DNA of 64,000 nucleotides from Planococcus lenghuensis (lineage in GTDB: Bacteria > Bacillota > Bacilli > Bacillales_A > Planococcaceae), in assembly GCF_001999905.1 (NCBI RefSeq), contig NZ_CP019640.1:2894001-2958000 (forward strand), written 5' to 3'. The translations under genes were made by a program, and so were the position numbers. Under the pieces are notes generated by a model that was not told where the DNA came from, did no database searches, and saw nothing but the letters and a program-made list of their open reading frames with translations. Positions 34,430 to 43,174 of this stretch are shown piece after piece; position 1 is the stretch's first letter; each line of letters starts with the position of its first letter.

Positions 34430-34519
34430 ATCGCAGTTCCTTTCAATCTCTGTAACGAGTTTAGTTTCTCTTACTTTACCAAATACAGGAGAATTTTTAA
34501 ATGGCAAATCAATAAAGAA

Positions 34520-34540
34520 ACTCCCGCATTACGCGGGAGT
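34520..34540 (-). terminator. Terminator of the DUF2187 gene
   Basis: Stem ACTCCCGC/GCGGGAGT. The A-rich stretch AATAAAGAAA on the left gives only an interrupted U tract. Confidence 0.75.
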
Positions 34541-34544
34541 TCGC

Positions 34545-34769
34545 TTATTCCATGATTTTATATTTCTTATGGGAGATGACAGTGAGATTGGAAGCCGCTC
34601 CAATTTCTTTTGCATCTTCCGGTGAGATCTCAACGATCACGGAATTCTCAAGAATTTTGAAAATAGTGCCGGGAACTTCCACTCCATTGCGTGTGAATTG
34701 GATCCATTCCCCGATTCTGCGGGCTTGGACAAATTCCGATACTTCTTTTTCGTTTGGTTGAAATGCCAT
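34545..34769 (-). CDS. DUF2187 (YkvS-like) small protein
   Basis: This 74-residue protein resembles the YkvS/DUF2187 family: the motif IQFTRNGVEVPGTIFKILENS, then VIVEIS and a C-terminal NLTVISHKKYKI. Family members are small beta-rich proteins with a KOW-like fold and no established role. I place the start at ATG 34769 rather than the upstream TTG 34793. A minus-strand extended -10 (TGATATAAT, hexamer at 34807-34812) lies upstream, so it has its own promoter. Confidence 0.75.
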   Translation of the reverse strand: MAFQPNEKEVSEFVQARRIGEWIQFTRNGVEVPGTIFKILENSVIVEISPEDAKEIGAASNLTVISHKKYKIME

Positions 34770-34837
34770 TCCTATCCACGCCTTTCTGTGCAAACAAGCT
34801 TACGCTATTATATCACAGATCGCATGTTTCCGCCATT

Positions 34838-35761
34838 TTACCGGATGCCCGGAAGCACGGTCAGCGTTTTGGCGTCGCCATCAAGCCGGGCGTCTGCTCC
34901 GAGCGGCACGGCGAAATGTGGCTCGCAATGCCCGATCTTAAAGCCGCTGACGACCGGCACGCCAAGATTGCCGAAATGATGGCGGAACACTTCCTGTAAT
35001 GCCCGGCCCGATGGATCGGCTGACTCGGCGTCTTCCTTGAAGTCGCCGATCACGATTCCTGCTGCATCCTCGAATTTCCGGGCCAGCCGCAACTGGGTCA
35101 GCTGGCTGTCCGCCCGCTCCGGATCATTGCTGACGTCTTCAATGAGCAGAATTTTGCCGGCCATTTCAAGATCGAATTTCGTGCCGATCAGATCACGGAT
35201 CCGCGTCAGATTGCCGCCGACCAATTCCCCTTGGGCGATACCGCCCCGGATGGCCGTCAGCGGTGAGATCGCTTCATTATAATGGAGTTCCCGGGGCTCG
35301 AGCAGCTGACCGAACATCTTGGCGCTCAATTCCGTGAATTCCGGCTTGCCAACATTTGATGCCAACATCGGACCGTGAAACGTGACCAGGTCTGCATATT
35401 GGCCGATCGCCGTATGCAGGACCGTGATATCAGAAAAGCCCCAGAACACTTTTGGCTGTTCCCGAACGAGCTGATAGTCAATCCGGTCTACAATTCTTGC
35501 TGCACCGAATCCGCCGCCGGCACAAATGATGCCTTGTACGTCCGGGTCTTCAAACATGGCATGAAAATCAGCAAGCCGTTCGGCGTCCGTCCCTGCCAAA
35601 TAGCCGAGATCCCGTTCAGCCGCCTGGCCGAGCTTCACATTGAGTCCCATATCCCTGAGAAACGGCAAAGCGCGCTGCAGGCTTTCCCGGTCGACCGGAC
35701 TTGACGGGGAAATGACTCCGACCGTATCCCCTTTTTTCAGTCTTTCTGGCTGTTTGCGCAT
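34838..35761 (-). CDS. S66-family LD-carboxypeptidase (LdcA/MccF-like)
   Basis: This 307-residue protein fits the S66 family, serine carboxypeptidases that remove the terminal D-alanine from recycled murein tetrapeptides or cleave microcin C-type nucleotides. The nucleophile Ser is expected in FWGFSDITVLH (about residue 110), after GGFGAARIVDRIDY. VGGNLTRI and a late GHCEPHFAVPLGA (family His/Glu region) are also present. The start ATG 35761 has AAGGAAGGG upstream; a longer frame adds residues not seen in the family. No signal peptide, so it acts in the cytoplasm. LdcA and MccF cannot be told apart from sequence alone. Confidence 0.88.
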   Translation of the reverse strand: MRKQPERLKKGDTVGVISPSSPVDRESLQRALPFLRDMGLNVKLGQAAERDLGYLAGTDAERLADFHAMFEDPDVQGIICAGGGFGAARIVDRIDYQLVREQPKVFWGFSDITVLHTAIGQYADLVTFHGPMLASNVGKPEFTELSAKMFGQLLEPRELHYNEAISPLTAIRGGIAQGELVGGNLTRIRDLIGTKFDLEMAGKILLIEDVSNDPERADSQLTQLRLARKFEDAAGIVIGDFKEDAESADPSGRALQEVFRHHFGNLGVPVVSGFKIGHCEPHFAVPLGADARLDGDAKTLTVLPGIR

Positions 35762-35864
35762 TCTATCCCTTCCTTTCAATACGGCAACTGTAGCCGAACC
35801 GTTCAGAAATTGCAACACCGTCTCTTATTTCCGGCACCCGTCCACTGGATTTTGCCCATATGAA

Positions 35865-35896
35865 AACGCCTGCCACTCCATCGCCTGGCAGGCGTT
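35865..35896 (-). terminator. Terminator of the IDEAL-domain gene
   Basis: Stem AACGCCTGCCA/TGGCAGGCGTT, with AAAA on the left. Confidence 0.85.
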
Positions 35897-35909
35897 CTAG
35901 CAATCGGCT

Positions 35910-36374
35910 TTATTCACTTGGGCATCCTCCATTCATTTGCCGTGATATCAATTCATGAAACATCACTTCATCCCGCTGTTCGAGCGCATAATCGATCATG
36001 CGCGAAATATTTTCCATTTCAAGAAATTCAATCGCCTCTGCCGCTTCCCGGATGGATTGCTCGGTTACATCAGCGGCATGCGCCCTTTCGCCTTCCAATA
36101 TGGTCTGAAGGTGCAGATGAATATCGGATATGAGCAGGAGCTGATACAGCGGAAGCCGGATAAACCGGTTGCCTTTCTGAAAAACAAAGACTTCTGACAG
36201 GTTCTCGACTTGGAAGGTATTCAGATTCACAACGATCTCTTTTCCTTCCACTGGTACAAAGTGGAACAGTTCATCATCTTTCAAAAGTGAGAAATATTGA
36301 TACGCGAAGACAAATCGGATGAGGTGTTTTTCTTTTTTTGTATAGAAAGGTTTCATCAGCTTAACGTACATCAT
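35910..36374 (-). CDS. IDEAL-domain protein
   Basis: This 154-residue protein ends with an IDEAL domain, seen as SRMIDYALEQRDEVMFHELI at about residues 122-142 (the family pattern is ID-x-AL-x-x-RD-x-x-x-F). The N-terminal 110 residues (FYTKKEKHLIRFVFAYQYFS and on) are not recognised. In other Bacillales the IDEAL domain occurs alone (YhzC, near comK) or after a UPF0302 domain (YpiB); its role is unknown. The first of two ATGs has AAAGGGGGCG seven bases upstream. A single-gene unit closed by a strong terminator. Confidence 0.7.
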   Translation of the reverse strand: MMYVKLMKPFYTKKEKHLIRFVFAYQYFSLLKDDELFHFVPVEGKEIVVNLNTFQVENLSEVFVFQKGNRFIRLPLYQLLLISDIHLHLQTILEGERAHAADVTEQSIREAAEAIEFLEMENISRMIDYALEQRDEVMFHELISRQMNGGCPSE

Positions 36375-36448
36375 GGCTATTCGCCCCCTTTTTTAAACGA
36401 ATTTTCTGATTACTTATATCATACCATAGTTTTCCTGAAATGAATATT

Positions 36449-36475
36449 AAAAAACACAAGGCGGTCACCTTGTGT
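36449..36475 (-). terminator. Terminator overlapping the stop of the 122-residue protein gene
   Basis: Stem ACACAAGG/CCTTGTGT at 36454-36475 with AAAAAA at 36449-36454. The stop codon (36465-36467) is in the loop, which supports the minus strand as coding. Confidence 0.82.
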
Positions 36476-36833
36476 CGAGGGAGTTCTTTTTTCGATTCGC
36501 GGCAGATGACATGAATACGAGCCGCTTGCTGTCTGTCCGGAGAATGAGTTCCTCCATCATCCGGTTGAAACAGCGTTTCACTTGCCGCTCGTCCATCTGC
36601 AGTGACCAGAAAAGAATCCGCCGGTTTTTCAAATCCACCTGGATTTTCTCAAAATACCCATCCTGTAACTTAACGCGGGAAATTTCCAAGCGGTCACTGG
36701 TAATTGATACATCGAGGGTCAGACAATGGTATTCAATAGCTGATTCCCGGATAAATACACTCCATCGCTCTCTTTCCTGCTGTTTAGTGCCCCGACTCAC
36801 TACCGGTATCGTCAACATGTAGACGCACGCCAA
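36465..36833 (-). CDS. Unrecognised 122-residue protein
   Basis: I do not recognise a family. The sequence has an N-terminal hydrophobic stretch (VYMLTIPVV), then a mixed charged region with DRLEISRVKLQDG and a C-terminal basic segment (NRKKNS). It is probably cytoplasmic. I choose TTG 36833, seven bases after AGGAG; an ATG two codons upstream is too close to that ribosome binding site. The minus strand is favoured over a similar-length plus-strand frame because of the ribosome binding site and because a terminator overlaps the stop codon. Confidence 0.6.
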   Translation of the reverse strand: MACVYMLTIPVVSRGTKQQERERWSVFIRESAIEYHCLTLDVSITSDRLEISRVKLQDGYFEKIQVDLKNRRILFWSLQMDERQVKRCFNRMMEELILRTDSKRLVFMSSAANRKKNSLDTR

Positions 36834-37006
36834 GCTCATTCTCCTGTCTTGTTGGTTTTTTTTGGATAAAACTTAATCTTATATTACTGTATAAGTTTCA
36901 AAAATCAAAAGGTATTTACATAAACTGCCTTAAATTGACGTTTTGTCAATTTTCCTCACCTCTTCCCTCTTCTTTCGTACAGTTGGCACAAGAGAGGGTT
37001 GACAAT

Positions 37007-37426
37007 ATGGAATTTTATCAATTGCTGAAAACCTACCGGGAAACACTCGGCATCCCCCAAAAAGAGATTGCCCGCCGGCTTAACGTTACCGCTTCGACAC
37101 TCAGCCGTTATGAGAACGGCTCGCGCCGCATTTCCACCGAGGCCATCCCGGAATTCCAGCGCGCTTATTCGCTTCCCGATCAGCTGGTCATCGATGCGCT
37201 GTTCGGCAGCCGGGATAAGCTGCGCCTGCAGCCGGATCAAACGAAAGAGCTGCAGGAACAGTATTATAAATCCTATTTCGATTTGTATCAAGATGTCTTG
37301 ATGGACGCTTCGTTCCGCCGGTTCATCACCGAGTTCACGGAGCTTCCTTCTGAAATCCGGCCCATCCTGATCCGCAAATTCACCGATGATATCCGGCGAC
37401 AGCGTGCAGCGAATCCGAGTGAATGA
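37007..37426 (+). CDS. XRE-family helix-turn-helix regulator
   Basis: This 139-residue DNA-binding protein has a Cro/C1-type HTH at about residues 5-58 (YRETLGIPQKEIARRLNVTA, STLSRYENGSRRIS). The C-terminal 70 residues are helical and unassigned. ATG 37007 is preceded by GAGAGGG. It may regulate the downstream ywqB-ywqA pair, whose promoter starts 12 bp after its stop, or itself; neither is shown. No phage or toxin-antitoxin partner was seen next to it. Confidence 0.85.
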   Translation: MEFYQLLKTYRETLGIPQKEIARRLNVTASTLSRYENGSRRISTEAIPEFQRAYSLPDQLVIDALFGSRDKLRLQPDQTKELQEQYYKSYFDLYQDVLMDASFRRFITEFTELPSEIRPILIRKFTDDIRRQRAANPSE

Positions 37427-37437
37427 TCCCTTACTCG

Positions 37438-37466
37438 TTTACGGCAGGCCCTGAAAGTCGTATAAT
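37438..37466 (+). promoter_or_regulatory. Promoter of ywqB-ywqA
   Basis: TTTACG (37438-37443), 17-bp spacer, TATAAT (37461-37466). Transcription would begin near 37473, which argues against a GTG start at 37476. Confidence 0.65.
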
Positions 37467-37544
37467 AGAGGGATAGTGCAGCAAAGGCTGCCGTATGACC
37501 CGCTTCAGGCGGATATTCAAAGTTTACATTTTGGGGCGATGTCT

Positions 37545-39077
37545 ATGGCCACCGTTCAAGCGCTGGCAAAACGATTTGAAGAAACGATCTCTGATTTCAT
37601 GACTGCTGTCGACAGCACACTTCACCCGTCCAGCGAACGGGATGAAGAGATGGTTCGAAAAGCAGTCTTTTTCGTGCGCCATGGCGGCGTTACTTTTCAG
37701 TCTTTTAATGAAGAAACACAATTGCTCGAAGCGACAGTCAAAGACGTGCATACCGTAAAAGTCGTGCTGAATTTCAACGATCTGCTGTCCAGCTGCAGCT
37801 GCCCGGAAGAAGATATGTGCCGGCACCGGCTCGCGGTCATTTTTGGGCTGTATCAGAAAGTCGGATCGCTCTCAGGCTGGGTGGCAGACTGGCGCGCCAA
37901 GAAAAATGAGCAGCTGCTGCTGATGCCCGACGAGCGGTCGCCCGCCCAGTGGCTTGCGATCGTGAAGAGTGTCTGGCAGGAACCGATTCCCGAATACACC
38001 CGGCGCAACTTTTTTTATTTTTCCCAGCTGTATGAAAACCGGTTGAATGCCGTGCTGGCTTATTTGCCGTTCGAGCGGGAATGGAAGACGCTGTTCCGCG
38101 TCTATGCGCATTTTTTATCGCTCGTCCATGCTTGGGAATTTTACCGGGACGGCATCCACGAGATGCATCATTCCTTTTTCGGGCGCTGGCTGGAAGAAGA
38201 AATTCAATCGCTGACTTCCTTGCTGGAACAGCTGAGCGTGCAGCACCGGACGTTTGCACACGATCCGTTTTTCGACGTGCTCGAAGAACAGGTGCACCGG
38301 TTCGCTGAAAAACAGGATGAAACGTTCGCTGCCCGTTTCAGCGTATACCGGCTGTTCTGGGAATTGCTGTTCACCACTAAACGGCTGCGCGAACAGGAAG
38401 CGGCCCGTATTGCGGGAACCGATAATCGGCTGGAAGTCTTCTTCGACCTCTTGCTGAACCGGGAAATCGGCGATATCCAGCCGGCTGCCGATGAATTGTC
38501 CGTATGGATCGAGCTCGCTGAACTGGCCCGGGAAAACGGCCGTCAGGATGCGATGCAGCGGATCCTTTCGGGTATCCGGCCACACGTGGAACGCTTTTTA
38601 TTCAATGAAATCCATCCGCAGTACCGGGAAGCGAATGTGAAAACGCTGAGCCGGCTGTTCACAGCGGCAGAACTCAGTGAATCGGAATGGGAAGAGCTGT
38701 TCAGCCAATTCGGCCGCTACGGGCTCCCTGCCTACTCCGCTTATCTGATCGACCGGCAGGAGTTCCGCAAATGGGCTGAACTTCATCAAAGGCACCGGTC
38801 GCCGCTGTATTTTGCGGAAGAATGCGGACTGAAGGAAGTGCAGGCTGCTGCGCCTGACTGTGTGCTCCCGCTTTATCATTTTTACGCGCTGCAGCATGTC
38901 GAGGAACGCAGCCGATCCGGCTACAAACAGGCCGTCCGCATATGGAAACGGATGAAGACCGCCTGCAAGAAGAGCGGCCAGCTGCCGTTTTTCGAATCGT
39001 ATATGAATGAAATCAAACTGCGGTACAAGCGGCTTCGGGCCCTGCAGCAGGAAATCGAGAAAGGACAGTTGGTATGA
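37545..39077 (+). CDS. ywqB: SWIM zinc-finger protein (YwqB-like)
   Basis: This protein of about 510 residues has an N-terminal SWIM zinc finger: SCSCPEEDMCRHRLAV (near residue 85) fits CxC-xn-CxH. SWIM domains bind DNA or proteins. The rest is a long helical region with no enzymatic motif. It overlaps the SNF2-helicase gene by 4 bp (ATGA), the same pairing as ywqB-ywqA in B. subtilis, so the two products probably act together on DNA. Start choice: ATG 37545 lies 8 bases after GGGG; a GTG at 37476 would leave almost no leader after the promoter, and ATG 37539 is also possible. Confidence 0.82.
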   Translation: MATVQALAKRFEETISDFMTAVDSTLHPSSERDEEMVRKAVFFVRHGGVTFQSFNEETQLLEATVKDVHTVKVVLNFNDLLSSCSCPEEDMCRHRLAVIFGLYQKVGSLSGWVADWRAKKNEQLLLMPDERSPAQWLAIVKSVWQEPIPEYTRRNFFYFSQLYENRLNAVLAYLPFEREWKTLFRVYAHFLSLVHAWEFYRDGIHEMHHSFFGRWLEEEIQSLTSLLEQLSVQHRTFAHDPFFDVLEEQVHRFAEKQDETFAARFSVYRLFWELLFTTKRLREQEAARIAGTDNRLEVFFDLLLNREIGDIQPAADELSVWIELAELARENGRQDAMQRILSGIRPHVERFLFNEIHPQYREANVKTLSRLFTAAELSESEWEELFSQFGRYGLPAYSAYLIDRQEFRKWAELHQRHRSPLYFAEECGLKEVQAAAPDCVLPLYHFYALQHVEERSRSGYKQAVRIWKRMKTACKKSGQLPFFESYMNEIKLRYKRLRALQQEIEKGQLV

Positions 39078-41800
39078 TGCGTTTTACAACCGACAGCAAC
39101 ATGACATACTTCCTCAGCATCGACCAGGGAATGCCTTTCCGGGTGACCGCAGTGACTGAAACCGGTCAGCCGGTCCCGCCGGAACAATGGAAACCGTATT
39201 TGTATTTCTGGGATAAAACAAGCTTTTTCGGAATGGGCGCGGAAGAAGACGGACTTGAACTGCTGATGACATCGGCGGAATTCGTCCGGCTGTTTCAGCG
39301 TCCACCGCATCATTTTGTTTCTTTTGAAGGTTTGCGTTCAGAAGACCGGCAGCTCTTGTCCCTCGCCGAGGAGTCGGCGAACCGGATGGAAGATCCGCTG
39401 CTGTGGGATGCTGTCACAGAACAGGACGGACAAGTTGTAATCGGCGATTCCTACGCTTCTCCGGAAGTCCGCCGGTTCCTGGAACAGGCGATTGAACAGC
39501 AGCTGCAGGCGAAAAACCTGACATCTGCCCTATTGCCTGCCCTCCTGCCATTCCTGAAAGAAGCGGGGTGGGATGGCCTGCCGGAAAATGATGATTATGT
39601 GATCGGCATGCGGCTGAGCGAACCCGAGGAATCCGCCTATTGGACGTTCGAAACGGTCATCCGTTCAAAGCGCGGTTCGGTCTACTGGACACCGCCAGCC
39701 AGCCGGAGAACGGCACCGATCGATCAGGCGCTGCCGGCGAAATGGCGGGACCATGCTGAAGAGATCCGGCGCCAGCAGCAATTGATGCTGAGTCTGTGTC
39801 CGACCACGGAACCGCCAAATCCGGACTGCTTTTATTCGACGGATCTGACTGATGCGGATGTCCTGGCTTTTTTGCGGGAAGATGCAGAGCTTCTGCAGGC
39901 GTTCGGGGTTGAATTGTCACTCCCCGCGTGGCTTCGGGCTGTGCAGGAATCGAAAGTCCGCGTCAAAGCGAACGTCGGCGGACCGGTTAAGAAGCAGTCG
40001 GCAGTCGGCCTTGATGAATTGGTGAAGTTCGACTGGCAATTTTCATTGAACGGCCATGAAGTGACCCGGCAGGAATTTGAGAGCCTCGTCGAAGAAAACC
40101 GGCAGTTCATCCGGGTCGGCGGCGAGTGGGTCCGGGTAGATCCGGCCTTGCTGCAAAAGCTCCGGACGCTGATTGATGAAGCCGACGGCGAGAACTGGAC
40201 CATCAAGGATCTATTGTTCAAGGATATGCCGGAACTGGAAGAGCAGGGAGATGAACTGGAGCTGGAAGATCCGCTCGTTGAGTTCCGGCTGCATCAGTCG
40301 CTGCAGGAACTGCTCGACCGGTTGCTTGAAAAGCGTGACTTGCCGGAAACCGTCATCCCGGCCGGCCTCCAGGCGGATCTTCGGCCGTATCAGAAAATCG
40401 GTTTCGATTACCTCGTCTTCATGCGGGAACAAGGCTTTGGCTTGTGCCTGGCAGACGATATGGGTCTCGGCAAAACCGTCCAGCTGATCGCCTACCTGCT
40501 CCATGTGCACCGCACCCCGCAGGCCAGACCGTCGCTGATCATTTGTCCGACAAGTGTGCTCGGCAATTGGCAAAAAGAATTGGAACGGTTTGCACCGGAT
40601 CTCCGGGTGGTGTCGCATTACGGAGGGAGCCGGGCGAAAGAGGAAGATTTCCAGTCTTCCCTTACCGACTCTGCGCCTGATGTTGTTCTGTCGACTTACG
40701 GCATTGCCTCATCGGACGCCGAAGCATTGCAGGCAATCGAGTGGACAAGCGTCACGCTCGATGAAGCGCAGAACATCAAGAACATCCAGACGAAACAATC
40801 GCGCGTTCTCCGGAAACTCAAGGGACAGCACCATATCGCGCTGACCGGCACTCCGATTGAGAACCGGCTGAGTGAGTTATGGGCGATTTTCGATTTCATC
40901 AATAAAGGCTATCTGTACCGGATCAGCCGTTTTAAAGAGCAATTCATCGTTCCGATTGAACGGGACGATTCCGAATCGCATAAAGAACAGCTGCGCCGGC
41001 GCATCCAGCCGTTTCTGCTGCGCCGGACGAAGAAAGATCCGGAGCTGCAGCTGAACCTGCCGGAAAAACAGGAACAGCTGGAATATTGCCCGCTGACACC
41101 TGAACAGGCGGCGCTGTACGAGGGACTTGTACAGGAAACGCTCGGGAAAATGGAGACGCTGTCGGGCTTTGAGCGCAAAGGGCTCGTGCTGAAAATGCTC
41201 AGCAAGCTCAAACAGCTGTGCAATCATCCGGCTCTGTATCTGAAAGAACCGTTCACGACTGCGGATGAAATTCTGCCACGGTCACAGAAGCTGGAGCGGA
41301 TTGTGACGATGGCTGGTGATATTGCCGAACGCGGGGAGCAATGCCTCATTTTCACCCAGTATATCGGCATGGGGCATTTCCTGCAGGAAGCATTGAACGA
41401 GCTGTACGGCTTTGAAGTGCCGTTTTTGACCGGCAGCATGCCGAAAGCGAAACGCGATGCGCTTGTGGCCTCTTTCCAGGCAGGCGACTTTCCGGTGTTC
41501 GTGCTGTCATTGAAAGCCGGCGGCACGGGGCTGAACCTGACCGCTGCGACGCACGTACTTCATGCGGATCGCTGGTGGAATCCGGCCGTTGAAAACCAGG
41601 CAACAGACCGGGCGTACCGGATCGGCCAGACGCAATTCGTGCATGTGCATAAATTTGTGACGATCGGGACAGTCGAAGAAAAAATTGATTCCCTGCTTAC
41701 GGAAAAACAGGCGATGTCGGATCAGTTCATCCAATCCAGTCAATGGATGACGGAACTGTCTGACCGGGAACTGGAAGACCTCTTTACCTATACACGTTAA
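39074..41800 (+). CDS. ywqA: SNF2-family DNA translocase/helicase (YwqA-like)
   Basis: This 908-residue ATPase has an N-terminal bacterial SNF2-associated region (about 1-440) and a SNF2 motor. Motif I is LADDMGLGKTVQLIAYLL (about 460), motif II is LDEAQNIKN (about 562), and motif III is ALTGTPIENRLSELWAIFDF (about 590). The helicase-C half has LIFTQYIGMGHF (about 760), SLKAGGTGLNLT (about 815) and TDRAYRIGQ (about 850). It should move along duplex DNA using ATP; cellular role unknown. It is translationally coupled to the SWIM protein. Members of this family occur both as chromosomal pairs like this and in defence islands; here the surrounding genes are housekeeping. Confidence 0.92.
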   Translation: MMRFTTDSNMTYFLSIDQGMPFRVTAVTETGQPVPPEQWKPYLYFWDKTSFFGMGAEEDGLELLMTSAEFVRLFQRPPHHFVSFEGLRSEDRQLLSLAEESANRMEDPLLWDAVTEQDGQVVIGDSYASPEVRRFLEQAIEQQLQAKNLTSALLPALLPFLKEAGWDGLPENDDYVIGMRLSEPEESAYWTFETVIRSKRGSVYWTPPASRRTAPIDQALPAKWRDHAEEIRRQQQLMLSLCPTTEPPNPDCFYSTDLTDADVLAFLREDAELLQAFGVELSLPAWLRAVQESKVRVKANVGGPVKKQSAVGLDELVKFDWQFSLNGHEVTRQEFESLVEENRQFIRVGGEWVRVDPALLQKLRTLIDEADGENWTIKDLLFKDMPELEEQGDELELEDPLVEFRLHQSLQELLDRLLEKRDLPETVIPAGLQADLRPYQKIGFDYLVFMREQGFGLCLADDMGLGKTVQLIAYLLHVHRTPQARPSLIICPTSVLGNWQKELERFAPDLRVVSHYGGSRAKEEDFQSSLTDSAPDVVLSTYGIASSDAEALQAIEWTSVTLDEAQNIKNIQTKQSRVLRKLKGQHHIALTGTPIENRLSELWAIFDFINKGYLYRISRFKEQFIVPIERDDSESHKEQLRRRIQPFLLRRTKKDPELQLNLPEKQEQLEYCPLTPEQAALYEGLVQETLGKMETLSGFERKGLVLKMLSKLKQLCNHPALYLKEPFTTADEILPRSQKLERIVTMAGDIAERGEQCLIFTQYIGMGHFLQEALNELYGFEVPFLTGSMPKAKRDALVASFQAGDFPVFVLSLKAGGTGLNLTAATHVLHADRWWNPAVENQATDRAYRIGQTQFVHVHKFVTIGTVEEKIDSLLTEKQAMSDQFIQSSQWMTELSDRELEDLFTYTR

Positions 41801-41803
41801 AAT

Positions 41804-41834
41804 GATCCGGCCCGAATCCCCATTCGGCCGGATC
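41804..41834 (+). terminator. Terminator of ywqB-ywqA
   Basis: Stem GATCCGGCC/GGCCGGATC, followed by TCCCTGTTTT. Confidence 0.8.
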
Positions 41835-41859
41835 TCCCTGTTTTACAGCCCCAAACCTT

Positions 41860-42009
41860 TCAAACCTTCCGAATCTCCTGGAATGCCGGTGCTGATTTCA
41901 GTTCGCGCAGCTCCCTTTCGGCTTCGGAGAGGCGCCGATGCAGCAAGGCGGTCATCTTGATCAATTGCTCCATATGCGCTTCAAGCCGCCGTTCTTTTTC
42001 ATCCGACAT
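41860..42009 (-). CDS. Small coiled-coil protein downstream of ssb
   Basis: This 49-residue reading frame (starts MSDEKERRLEAHMEQLIKM) is short and easily missed. Support: a strong GAGGAGG ribosome binding site seven bases before ATG 42009, placement 26 bp after the ssb stop on the same strand, and a heptad-like pattern of Leu with Glu, Lys and Arg over most of its length. I do not recognise a family. It may be co-transcribed with ssb; a role in single-strand DNA work is only suggested by position. Confidence 0.65.
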   Translation of the reverse strand: MSDEKERRLEAHMEQLIKMTALLHRRLSEAERELRELKSAPAFQEIRKV

Positions 42010-42035
42010 TCCGTTTCCTCCTCATCCGCGTCCGG

Positions 42036-42437
42036 CTAAAGTCTCCCCGCTTCAGCCGGCGCTTCAAAATCAAAATGTTCATCCCGTTCTGCCCCGCTGA
42101 CGGTTTCCGCCTCGTCTTTCTGTCGCCTGTCCAAGAATCGGATCTGATCGCCGACCACTTCCGTGACATACATGCGGGTTCCATCTTCTTTATCATAATG
42201 ACGGGATTGCAGGCGTCCAGTCACTGCGACGAGCGAGCCTTTCACGCAGTATTTCGATACATTATGCGCCGGACGGCCCCATGTGGAGCAAAGGACGAAA
42301 TCGGTATCCATTTCGCCGCGCTGGTTTCTGAAATTCCGCTGGACGGCCAGGATAAATGAAGTATGTACACGGCCTTCCGCCAGGACCCGGGTGACTGGAT
42401 CCTTGGTCAGCCGTCCCACCATTCCGACTTGATTCAT
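42036..42437 (-). CDS. ssb: Single-stranded DNA-binding protein (SsbB-like)
   Basis: This 133-residue OB-fold protein starts MNQVGMVGRLTKDP, as in the SSB family, with FILAVQRNF, VLCSTWGRPAHNVSKY and GSLVAVTGRLQSRHY. The acidic C-terminal tip typical of replication SSBs (DDDIPF) is absent; it ends EAPAEAGRL. That fits SsbB (YwpH), the competence-linked second SSB of B. subtilis. AAAGGAGGTGA lies eight bases before ATG 42437. Position next to ywpF and fabZ also matches ywpH. Confidence 0.9.
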   Translation of the reverse strand: MNQVGMVGRLTKDPVTRVLAEGRVHTSFILAVQRNFRNQRGEMDTDFVLCSTWGRPAHNVSKYCVKGSLVAVTGRLQSRHYDKEDGTRMYVTEVVGDQIRFLDRRQKDEAETVSGAERDEHFDFEAPAEAGRL

Positions 42438-42678
42438 GCGCTGTTCACCTCCTTTCCGCTTCAGCATACGGCGACCGGAGCTTTTTCAGCAACTGCCGAA
42501 AAATGGAAAATGGCGGGAAAATGCTTGTTCAAACTGCGATTTTGGGAATTGTTTCTCCGTGTTCTCCCCGCTATCGCTAACATTCTGATGGGATGAGCCC
42601 GTCCTGAAATCCCGAATTTCGCAGTTCTGCGTTTTTTTCTATGCTATACTGAAAAAAAAGTCATTAAAGGAGCAGACG

Positions 42679-43131
42679 ATGAAAACGTTTAAAATGATTT
42701 CGCTCGGTATCATTCAGGACGATACGTTCGTCGATTACCCAATAAAAGATGGCATTATCATTAATCAGGAAAACAGCCAGCAATCCTGGGTGCTGGAATT
42801 GCTTCTCGACCGATCGTTCATCGAGACGTTCGAGGCCTTCAAAGCTTCCGGCGAAGTGGCTGACGTGAAAGTCGTCATTTCCTATCCGGGAAATGAGCCC
42901 GCGACCTTCCGCGTATCGGTCAGTGATGTCAGTGAAATTGAAGAGAATATTTCAGTGTTGATGATCGGCACACTAAAGCGCGGCCGCCGTCGCTACGCCG
43001 AAGAGCTCTTGTCGGAACTGCTTCAGAATGGACTTGAAGGTGATGAGCTGCTGGAGCGCTTTGAAACGGATATGCTGGCCCGGCCGCGGCTGCGGGTTGA
43101 CGAAGGCAAAGAACAGACGAAAAACAAGTAA
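42679..43131 (+). CDS. ywpF: YwpF-family protein
   Basis: This 150-residue protein starts MKTFKMISLGIIQDD and fits the YwpF family by sequence and by its place between ssb and fabZ. It has no signal peptide or membrane segment; function unknown. The C-terminal 30 residues are charged. An extended -10 (TGCTATACT) ends near 42647, and AAAGGAG precedes the ATG. Confidence 0.78.
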   Translation: MKTFKMISLGIIQDDTFVDYPIKDGIIINQENSQQSWVLELLLDRSFIETFEAFKASGEVADVKVVISYPGNEPATFRVSVSDVSEIEENISVLMIGTLKRGRRRYAEELLSELLQNGLEGDELLERFETDMLARPRLRVDEGKEQTKNK

Positions 43132-43132
43132 A

Positions 43133-43166
43133 AAAACAGGATGGCCTCATGGAGGTCATCCTGTTT
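43133..43166. terminator. Bidirectional terminator between ywpF and fabZ
   Basis: Stem AAAACAGGATG/CATCCTGTTTT with an A-rich run on the left and TTTT on the right. Confidence 0.85.
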
Positions 43167-43174
43167 TCATGTCT

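Noticed and set aside
36472-36822. Plus-strand ORF of 116 codons opposite the unrecognised 122-residue gene
   Set aside because: It starts inside the terminator hairpin without a ribosome binding site; the minus strand has a ribosome binding site and a terminator in the right places.
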